A stretch of DNA of 51,829 nucleotides from Flavobacteriales bacterium UBA720 (GTDB taxonomy: Bacteria > Bacteroidota > Bacteroidia > Flavobacteriales > Weeksellaceae), in NCBI GenBank assembly GCA_002297505.1, contig DBLQ01000046.1, positions 1-51,829 on the forward strand, written 5' to 3'. Positions 45,618 through 51,829 of this stretch are shown one piece after another; position 1 is the first letter of the stretch, and each line of letters begins with the position of its first letter. Below the pieces are notes generated by a model. That model was not told where the DNA came from and ran no database searches. It saw nothing but the letters and a program-made list of their open reading frames with translations. A program made the translations under genes and the position numbers.

Positions 45618-45663
45618 TAAAAGTAAGGGTTTTCTGTAGGAGATGTATCCTGCGCTCACCTGA
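45618..45663 (-). promoter_or_regulatory. GCAGGA direct-repeat promoter of the GH28-GH2-CE12 operon
   Basis: On the minus strand TCAGGTGAGCGCAGGA (45663-45648), exactly 22 bp, then TACTTTTA (45625-45618). It is 30 bp upstream of ATG 45587 and excludes the upstream start at 45704. Confidence 0.75.
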
Positions 45664-45709
45664 AAGTGATTAGAATTTTTAATTGTATTAAAAAATTCCG
45701 CCAATCACT

Positions 45710-46209
45710 ACTTATAATCAGGTATATATTTTAAGAACTCTTTTTAAATGATGATATGTTTTAAATGCCTATGGTCTGCGAATTAAGCATATTTATGCCA
45801 AAGGAGTCGCTGCAAGCCTATGGATATTTCAAAGAGACAGCTGAAAGGAATCCATAACTATACATCATTAATAAATGAACTCCTGCCCAATGCATAACCG
45901 ATAAGAAATTTTAAGCGTTTAGAGGCATAAATCATACCTATCCCACGCTTTGCGAACATATCCAAGGCTACTCCATACTGCTGGAAAGCGGATACACCGT
46001 CAATGAAAAAACAAATGTTAAAAAGTGTTATCGAGGAACCGGATTATCAACAGAAAGTAAAAGAGCAAGGATGCTAAACATGCTATTATCTATGTAAGAA
46101 TTTAATCTAGTCCAACCAAGATTTCCTTCTTCAATCAATCATTCAGTTACTGTACCGGTATTTAAATTTTTTCGAAAGAATTTTAAAATAAAAAATCTGA
46201 TCATAAAGG
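45710..46209. other. Gene-poor stretch with possible decayed coding relics
   Basis: No intact gene. Short open pieces follow one another in different frames: a 31-codon piece from ATG about 45762 (ending YFKETAERNP), YTSLINELLPN just after it in another frame, and a piece of about 50 codons (YPTLCEHIQGYSILLESGYT) from about 45925 to 46096. The pattern suggests a decayed gene, perhaps a transposase, but I cannot identify it. Confidence 0.35.
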
Positions 46210-46620
46210 ATGAAACACAAAAGTTATTATTTTTTGTGGCATTGTAATATCCCTTTAACTCTTACACAAATGGAATTCCGACTGGAAATAGGACCTTTTA
46301 ATCGAAAGTCAAAACTTCAATTTAAAACCATTCATTTTAAAAGCTTTAAAGTCAATATCATTGAAAGATATTCCGGTATGGGATTTCAGAATCTTTATCA
46401 TCTTATCATTAAGCTACGAACAACCGACAATAAAATTATAAATACAATCAAGGGTAATGGCAGAATTAAGGTTCCAGAGATGTACCACGCAGAATATATG
46501 AGACTAGGTAAAACAATTTCTTCTTATGAGTACCGGAACAAATTATTAAATACCAAGATAGTCGATGATGAATTCGTGAATTTCATCCTTATGAGAATGT
46601 TGGGACATTACAGATTATAA
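46210..46620 (+). CDS. Hypothetical protein, 136 residues
   Basis: An open frame from ATG 46210 that I do not recognise. It is basic and has no clear signal peptide or membrane segment; the middle (FRLEIGPFNRKSKLQFKTIHFKSFKVNIIERYSG) looks beta-rich and the end (YEYRNKLLNTKIVDDEFVNFILMRMLGHYRL) helical. It follows the stretch of possible relics and has no obvious partner. It may be a real small gene or the remains of a larger one. Confidence 0.4.
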   Translation: MKHKSYYFLWHCNIPLTLTQMEFRLEIGPFNRKSKLQFKTIHFKSFKVNIIERYSGMGFQNLYHLIIKLRTTDNKIINTIKGNGRIKVPEMYHAEYMRLGKTISSYEYRNKLLNTKIVDDEFVNFILMRMLGHYRL

Positions 46621-46874
46621 TAGGAGGATTTGCGGGCAATAAATTTATTTTTACATACGTAAAAAATGATTGATATCGGAATCAAATCCCCTTTTAAAAA
46701 TATTTGTCAAAATTAAAATGTAAAGCTCACTATCCTGTTGTATCATGACCTAAGAATTTCATGAGTTGAAAATATGATAAAACTGGTGTTTAATGCATAT
46801 CAGATCGATAATGAAGCCTTAACTCAGTCATGTTTGTTTTTTGTAGATTAGTTTGTTCATTGTAAAAATTGATT

Positions 46875-48155
46875 ATGATCAACATCAACGAACGGACAAG
46901 CATACTATACGACGGGGCTCTGGAATTCACGAAATCCCTCGGGTTTCACGATCAGGGTGCCAAAATTGGAACTGTATTTCTGCTTCTTTTTATTTTTATT
47001 ATTATCCTTCTGATAATAGATTACAGCCTCCGATTCTTTTTCAACAATATGCTTTTAAAGTTTATCCGTAAGAGGAATGAAAAATGGGGAGTTTATCTTG
47101 CTGAGCACAAAATCTTAATTCATCTGACGCGATTAATTCTGGTTGCCATCTCACAACAATTGATTCCGGTTATCTTTAGTGGCTTTCCATCATTTAACAG
47201 CATCCTAAACAAAGTTTTGAGTGTTCTTATTTTGTATTTCCTGTTCAGACTTTTTAACAGCCTGCTTAAAGCAGGAAGAGATGCTCTGAAATCTTCCAAA
47301 GCATTTGCCAACAAACCTGTTGACAGTTACTTACAGGTCTTACAGATATTTTTAATTTTTATATTGATAACACTTACAGTTTCCATTTTTACTGGAAATT
47401 CTCCCTGGTCATTTCTTGTATCGCTTGGCGCAGCTTCAGCGGTGCTTATGTTGGTGTTCAAAGACACTATCCTGGGATTTGTCGCGAGTATACAAGTGTC
47501 TGCCAATGATTCCGTGCGTGTTGGGGACTGGATAGAAATGCCAAAATACGATGTTGATGGAGATATCCTTGAAATTAATTTAAATAATGTCAGGGTCCAG
47601 AACTTTGATAAAACTGTCGTTACAATCCCGACATACACACTTCTCAGCGATGCATTTAAAAATTATCGAGGCATGCAGGAAACAGGTGGAAGGCGTTTAA
47701 AAAGAGCAATCAATATTAAAATTTCTTCGATCCGCTATCTGAGTGATAAAGACATTATTGAACTTAAAAAAATTGATTTACTCACATCATTGATTGAAGA
47801 ACGTGAAAAAGATATCAGAACATATAATTCACAAAATAATGTCAATACAGAAGTTAAAATTAACGGAAGACGTATGACTAACGTTGGACTATTCAGAAAA
47901 TACATTACCTGCTTTGCCAAAAGCAATTCAGACATCAATCAGGAAATGACTCTTATGGTCAGGCAGCTCCGTCCCAAATCAAATGGTCTGCCTCTCGAGT
48001 TGTATATGTTTACCAATGGTACTAACTGGGCATTCTATGAAGATACAATGTCCGATATTTTCGATCATCTCTTTGCAGCCGTTCATTATTTTGACCTGGA
48101 AATATTTGAAGAGCCTTCTTCTGATGATCTAAGAAGTCTTCTCAGAACTCAATGA
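46875..48155 (+). CDS. Mechanosensitive ion channel, MscS family (YbdG-like)
   Basis: A 426-residue inner-membrane protein with about five hydrophobic segments in the N-terminal half. The last (SLGAASAVLMLVFKDTILGFVASIQV) is the Gly/Ala-rich pore helix of MscS channels; it is followed by the beta-domain entry NDSVRVGDWIEMP, VDGDILEINLNNVRVQNFDKTVVTIPTY, and SDAFKNYRGM. The long soluble C-terminus (about 180 residues) fits the YbdG/MscM subgroup. It would release solutes under osmotic down-shock. I start at ATG 46875 rather than TTG 46869. It is unrelated to the pectin genes and converges with the AraC gene. Confidence 0.9.
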   Translation: MININERTSILYDGALEFTKSLGFHDQGAKIGTVFLLLFIFIIILLIIDYSLRFFFNNMLLKFIRKRNEKWGVYLAEHKILIHLTRLILVAISQQLIPVIFSGFPSFNSILNKVLSVLILYFLFRLFNSLLKAGRDALKSSKAFANKPVDSYLQVLQIFLIFILITLTVSIFTGNSPWSFLVSLGAASAVLMLVFKDTILGFVASIQVSANDSVRVGDWIEMPKYDVDGDILEINLNNVRVQNFDKTVVTIPTYTLLSDAFKNYRGMQETGGRRLKRAINIKISSIRYLSDKDIIELKKIDLLTSLIEEREKDIRTYNSQNNVNTEVKINGRRMTNVGLFRKYITCFAKSNSDINQEMTLMVRQLRPKSNGLPLELYMFTNGTNWAFYEDTMSDIFDHLFAAVHYFDLEIFEEPSSDDLRSLLRTQ

Positions 48156-48234
48156 GGAGCGATGCATGATTTGAACCAAGCCACGTCCTGCTCTTAGACC
48201 TTTCACAAAAATTTAATTGATACAACTCTGCCTT

Positions 48235-49143
48235 CTAATGAACTTCTGAACTACGGAACTTTAAAGGATTCAGTCCAGTATGTTTTTTGAAGAAATTATT
48301 AAAATGAGTAGACTCCCGAAAACCCAATGACCAGGCAATTTCGGATACATTCCACTGGGTGTGGCTAAGAAGAATTTTAGCTTCCTGAAGAATTCTTTCG
48401 GAAATAAGCTCTGACGTCGTTTTCCCTGTGATGTCCTTCACAGCCCTGTTCAGATGATTGACATGCAGCGAAAGTTGTGAGGCAAACTCTGAAGGTGAGC
48501 GAAATTTGATGCGGTGCGTCACTTCCTCTATGGGAAACTGCCGTTCCAACAGTTCAAGAAACATATGTGTAATCCGCTGCGAGGCGTTGGAATGCAAGTC
48601 CTCCCTTTTAGATGAGGGACTCATTTTCATTGCGAAATGCAGAAGCTCAAAGATCAGGTTTCTGATCAAATCAGACTTGTGAGTATAATCAGACGTAATT
48701 TCCAGCTGCATCTTACTGAAGATGGATTCTGCAACTGCCAGTTCCTCATCGCTTAATTCAAAAACAGGAATGGCATTTGGCTTGAAAACTTCGTAATCAT
48801 TCAGGTTTCCAAAATGATGAAAAAATTCAGGCGTAAAAACACAGAAATAGCCGGCCTTATGATCATCCATCCACTCAAACTTGTAAGGAATCTGGGGATT
48901 CGTGAAAAACAATGCCTGTTTCTCTATGTCAATAACTTTATCGGCGTAGTGTATCCTATTTCTGCCAATGATCAGGGTGATTTTGAAATAGTCTTTCCTG
49001 CTATACAGTATCGGTTTTGAATTTTTTCCTATGTATTCATCAATTGTAAAAACATTAAAATGCCCAAGATTATTTCTGATATTTTCAGGAATATAATTGA
49101 ACTTTGACCGGTAAAATTCTTCCAGAGACTGCAGTTTTTCCAT
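48235..49143 (-). CDS. AraC-family transcriptional regulator
   Basis: A 302-residue regulator. Residues about 1-200 form a cupin-like sensor region (KITLIIGRNRIHYADKVIDIEKQALFF, GYFCVFTPEFFHHFG). The C-terminal ~100 residues contain the two AraC helix-turn-helix motifs (FRSPSEFASQLSLHVNHLNRAVKDITG and WNVSEIAWSLGFRESTHFNNFFKKHTGLNP). It reads in the same direction as the SDR gene just upstream, and such AraC-SDR pairs are frequent in Bacteroidota. ATG 49143 is preferred to 49164. Whether it has any link with the direct-repeat promoters in this window is unknown. Confidence 0.88.
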   Translation of the reverse strand: MEKLQSLEEFYRSKFNYIPENIRNNLGHFNVFTIDEYIGKNSKPILYSRKDYFKITLIIGRNRIHYADKVIDIEKQALFFTNPQIPYKFEWMDDHKAGYFCVFTPEFFHHFGNLNDYEVFKPNAIPVFELSDEELAVAESIFSKMQLEITSDYTHKSDLIRNLIFELLHFAMKMSPSSKREDLHSNASQRITHMFLELLERQFPIEEVTHRIKFRSPSEFASQLSLHVNHLNRAVKDITGKTTSELISERILQEAKILLSHTQWNVSEIAWSLGFRESTHFNNFFKKHTGLNPLKFRSSEVH

Positions 49144-49172
49144 GATATAAATATACAAAATCAAACATATAA

Positions 49173-49193
49173 GCGCTGCCTGTGGGGCAGCGC
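49173..49193 (-). terminator. Hairpin between the SDR and AraC genes
   Basis: GCGCTGCC (49173-49180) and GGCAGCGC (49186-49193) form a perfect GC-rich 8-bp stem with a 5-base loop, just past the SDR stop. On the minus strand it is followed by TTATATG, a weak U-tract. Confidence 0.6.
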
Positions 49194-49203
49194 ATTTAAA
49201 ACA

Positions 49204-50043
49204 TCATTCAAAATCCGTGTAGAATGATAGTTCTTTGTTATTCTCTAATTCCTGGCTGAGTAGATTGATCTTTTCCTTCGCACGGTTGTACGCATCACTT
49301 CCCAAATATAATCGCAACGGCGGATTGGGATCCTCACTAAGCTTGATAAAAACTTCTGCAAGTTTTTCCGGATTACCATTTTGTTTTCCATTCATTCCGG
49401 CATATTTTTCATGAGATTCCCTGATTAGCTTGTAACCGTCAATTTTATCTGAAGCAAAAACCAGTGATTCTTCTGCCAGAAACGCTGTTCTGAAAGCGCC
49501 CGGCGCTACTACCGTAACTTTTACGCCATACTCTTTCACATCCTCAGCCATCACTTCGGAAAGTCCCATGACCGCATATTTTGTCGCAGCATACATCGCC
49601 CAGCCTGCTGCAGGAGCAAATCCTGCGATGGAAGAAACATTAATGATCCGGCCTGACCTCTGCTGCCTGAAATATGGCATCACCGACTGCATGGTCTTTA
49701 TTACTGCCATTACATTAACATTGAAACTATTTTTGATCTCGACCTCGCTCAGCTCCTCAACGGCACCGCCAATGCCATATCCAGCATTATTGACCAAAAC
49801 GTCAATACTACCAAAGTGCGCTACGGTCTTTTTGAATGCTTGCTGAACTGAAATAGTGTCCGTCAAATCGACTTCGAGTGGCAGAAAATTCGAGTCCTGA
49901 AATCGTTTTGTCGAATCAGTTAAATTCTGAATATTCCTTGTTGTTGCGGCCACACGGTAACCATTTTGCAGCAGTTTTTTCACAAGTGAGAGTCCCATTC
50001 CTTTAGAAGCTCCTGTGACGAGCCATACATTTGCTTTATCCAT
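49204..50043 (-). CDS. Short-chain dehydrogenase/reductase (classical SDR)
   Basis: A 279-residue cytoplasmic oxidoreductase. TGASKGMG (about 10-17) binds the cofactor; NNAG, NVSSIAG and YAATK carry the structural Asn, catalytic Ser, Tyr and Lys. The Arg-Asn pair after the second strand (TTRNIQNL) hints at NADP(H) preference. The substrate is not readable; many close relatives are annotated only as oxidoreductases. It precedes the AraC regulator on the same strand, which may control it. Confidence 0.85.
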   Translation of the reverse strand: MDKANVWLVTGASKGMGLSLVKKLLQNGYRVAATTRNIQNLTDSTKRFQDSNFLPLEVDLTDTISVQQAFKKTVAHFGSIDVLVNNAGYGIGGAVEELSEVEIKNSFNVNVMAVIKTMQSVMPYFRQQRSGRIINVSSIAGFAPAAGWAMYAATKYAVMGLSEVMAEDVKEYGVKVTVVAPGAFRTAFLAEESLVFASDKIDGYKLIRESHEKYAGMNGKQNGNPEKLAEVFIKLSEDPNPPLRLYLGSDAYNRAKEKINLLSQELENNKELSFYTDFE

Positions 50044-50249
50044 AAGTTAAATTATTTAATCATACAAAATTAGAGAGATATGATACAGAAAGTGATACGA
50101 GGGAGAAACAGAAAATTACAAAAATCAAACAATTTGACAAATTGTATTTTAGTTTAATGACGTTTGGTCGGATAAAAACTGTTTGTAAGTAAAGATTAAC
50201 ATTCCAGTGGTATGTAAATTGTGTGCGTAAGTCTAAAAATATTATAGAA

Positions 50250-50960
50250 ATGAAAAAACTTTACATCCTGATCTTCACAACCGTTACAACATTATCGTTT
50301 TCACAAATTAGCAATCCTCAGCAACTGCTGAACAAAGATTGGCGTTTAGAAAAAATTATCAAAGCTGGCACAGAAATGCTGCCTCCGCCGCCTGTCACAA
50401 TCCTACAGTCGGACCTAACTTATATTAGCTCATTGGATAAATATAGTTTTTATCCCAGATATTATAATTCCGGAAACTGCCTCATGACCTTTGTAGCAGG
50501 TGAGAATGCATTTACTTTTGATTATTCACAGGTTCCATTTATCTACTCGGGAGAGAATGCCGAGGCAGTGAATAACTTTGATAAAATGATGCTCAATTTC
50601 TATCTGGATTACAGAACACAGAAATACTATTATGATTACAATGAATCCGGAGGAGTTTATTTTATGACAATTACCAATCCTGCAGGTGACAAGATGTATT
50701 TCAAAAGTCTGGTAGAACTTGCATCAGCAGAATCGCAAATGAATCGTGTCAGATTATATCCTAATCCTGTTTCAGACTACATTCAAATTGACACTCAGCA
50801 ATATATAAATTCCGTGAAGATCACCGATGCTGCAGGCGAAATTATCCTATCAGAATCTCCAAAGAAGAAAAATCACCAGATCAATCTTCAGAAATTACCT
50901 GGTGGCATTTACTACATCTCAATCAATAATGAAAAGGCGGACCGGTTTATCAAAAAATAA
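50250..50960 (+). CDS. Secreted protein with type IX secretion sorting tail
   Basis: A 236-residue protein with a signal peptide (about 1-18, ending SFSQ). The N-terminal ~155 residues are beta-rich and resemble small lipocalin-like domains of unknown role (LLNKDWRLEKIIKAG, YYYDYNESGGVYFMTITNPAGDKMYF). The last ~70 residues are a T9SS type A sorting domain (VRLYPNPVSDYIQID, VKITDAAGEIIL, LPGGIYYISI, final KK). It is therefore expected to be exported across the outer membrane. ATG 50250 gives the signal peptide; GTG 50223 adds nine residues before it. No functional link with the pectin genes. Confidence 0.83.
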   Translation: MKKLYILIFTTVTTLSFSQISNPQQLLNKDWRLEKIIKAGTEMLPPPPVTILQSDLTYISSLDKYSFYPRYYNSGNCLMTFVAGENAFTFDYSQVPFIYSGENAEAVNNFDKMMLNFYLDYRTQKYYYDYNESGGVYFMTITNPAGDKMYFKSLVELASAESQMNRVRLYPNPVSDYIQIDTQQYINSVKITDAAGEIILSESPKKKNHQINLQKLPGGIYYISINNEKADRFIKK

Positions 50961-50997
50961 GTGAAGCTAAAATTTCTGAAATTTACAAATCACTTAA

Positions 50998-51023
50998 ACA
51001 TTAATGTTTCTAATGTGTTTTTT
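50998..51023 (+). terminator. Weak AT-rich terminator after the T9SS-tailed gene
   Basis: ACATTA (50998-51003) pairs with TAATGT (51011-51016) and is followed by six T (51018-51023). The short AT-only stem makes it weak. Confidence 0.35.
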
Positions 51024-51053
51024 GAAATCACGATTAATTAACAATTCGTAGCT

Positions 51054-51829
51054 ATGAAGTACAACTATCTATTTTACATGGGAAAACAACTTCATTCATT
51101 TCTAGTTATAGTTTCCATCTTTATTTCCGGATTTTCATTTTGTCAATCCACTTCCCAATATTCGCTTTTTCATCCAATACCAAAAGATAAAATGCGTGAG
51201 ATGGAAACGGACAGACCTGATGTTACAGAATCACCCTACACCGTAGATGCCGGACATTTCCAAGTGGAGACAGACCTTGTACGAAAAACTACTGATCAAT
51301 CTACAAATGAAAAAACAAGCACTCTTTTAATTAATCAGGCGAATATCAAGATTGGCATTTTAAACAGAACGGCTATCCAAATTGGTTTCCAAATGTATGG
51401 TAGCCAGAAAGAAAAGAATATTGATGGAGATTCAGAAAACAGCAGAGGATTTGGCGACATAACCCTTAGAATCAAGCAAAACATTATAGGTGATGACAAT
51501 GGGAATTTTGCAATGGCAGTTATACCTTACATTAAACTTCCCACCTCTCAATTTGAGGAAAGCCGCTGCGAATCCGGATTGATTATTCCAATGATCTATA
51601 AATTTCCAGGTGACTGGAACCTGGGATTTCAGCTAGAGATCGACAGACTGAAGGATAAAGATATCAGTCAAATGCATACGGAATTATTGCAAACCCTCAC
51701 ACTAAGTCATCCTATTGCCAAACACCTTGATGTCATCGCAGAAACATATTACACCTATGACTTCAAAGCGCACCAGCTGACAAACTACTTAAACGCCGCA
51801 GTTCAGGTAGAAGTCTTGCACGATTTTAT
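51054..51829 (+). CDS. Outer-membrane transporter-like beta-barrel protein, cut by the window end
   Basis: The frame from ATG 51054 runs open through the last base (258 codons). After a signal peptide (ending SFCQ; ATG 51078 is an alternative start) the sequence METDRPDVTESPYTVDAGHFQVE begins a domain I associate with the MetA-pathway/'transporter' outer-membrane family; alternating strands follow (IGILNRTAIQIGFQMYG, GFGDITLRIKQNI, SGLIIPMIYKF, WNLGFQLEIDR). It is the intact paralog of the pseudogene at 4450-5287, whose preserved 3' part shows that roughly 25-30 residues are missing here. Confidence 0.8.
   Translation, partial: MKYNYLFYMGKQLHSFLVIVSIFISGFSFCQSTSQYSLFHPIPKDKMREMETDRPDVTESPYTVDAGHFQVETDLVRKTTDQSTNEKTSTLLINQANIKIGILNRTAIQIGFQMYGSQKEKNIDGDSENSRGFGDITLRIKQNIIGDDNGNFAMAVIPYIKLPTSQFEESRCESGLIIPMIYKFPGDWNLGFQLEIDRLKDKDISQMHTELLQTLTLSHPIAKHLDVIAETYYTYDFKAHQLTNYLNAAVQVEVLHDF

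Noticed and set aside
49600..49640. GCAGGA words inside the SDR gene near 49600-49635
   Set aside because: They lie within coding sequence in the SDR glycine/alanine-rich region, without a -7 box at 22 bp.

Overview
The window comes from an AT-rich member of the Bacteroidota, most likely a flavobacterium close to Chryseobacterium. The signs are a SusC/SusD pair, TAnnTTTG-type promoter boxes without clear Shine-Dalgarno sequences, a type IX secretion tail on one protein, acidic residues after the lipobox cysteine of likely surface lipoproteins, and many intergenic palindromes of the kind common in that group. The genus is inferred; no rRNA is present.

Layout. 1-896 (minus): uxuB and the first codons of uxuA (hexuronate to KDG). 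1286-4255 (plus): a PKD/CBM6 lipoprotein and an agarase-like clan GH-A hydrolase, visibly richer in GC than the genes that follow. 4450-5287: a decayed outer-membrane protein gene whose intact paralog starts at 51054 and runs off the window. 5439-17732 (plus): pectin and rhamnogalacturonan enzymes (GH105, CE12, an esterase, GH28, two large six-hairpin proteins of unassigned activity, PL1). 17854-18900: a GntR regulator with a sugar-binding-like C-terminus. 19026-25597 (minus): L-rhamnose catabolism (lactate-oxidising flavoenzyme, rhaB, rhaI, rhaEW). 25775-30908 (minus): SusD and SusC. 31251-32339 (minus): rhaT. 32427-45587 (minus): a second enzyme set (GH28, frameshifted GH2, CE12, GH106, a GATase-like protein, PL11, GH105). 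45700-51829: unrelated genes (unknown ORF, MscS channel, AraC regulator, SDR, T9SS-tailed protein, outer-membrane protein).

How it fits together. PL11, PL1 and GH28 would cut the rhamnogalacturonan/pectin backbone, CE12 and the esterase would remove acetyl groups, GH105 would remove unsaturated uronate, GH106 would release L-rhamnose and GH2 galactose. SusCD brings oligosaccharides in and RhaT imports rhamnose. RhaI, RhaB and RhaEW convert rhamnose to DHAP and L-lactate, and the flavoenzyme can oxidise lactate to pyruvate. UxuA/B handle uronate.

The strongest new signal is a 46-bp promoter module found seven times: a 10-bp-period direct repeat (consensus nCAGGACAGTGCAGGA), exactly 22 bp, then a TAnnTTG-like -7 box. 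It lies in front of both GH28 genes, GH105, PL1, susC, rhaT and rhaEW, and so appears to tie depolymerisation, import and rhamnose catabolism into one regulon. Other notable points are a palindromic repeat translated in frame inside the 1202-residue protein, a relic of a second rhaEW 3' end differing almost only at synonymous sites, a one-base frameshift in the GH2 gene, and several nested hairpin families whose arms co-vary.
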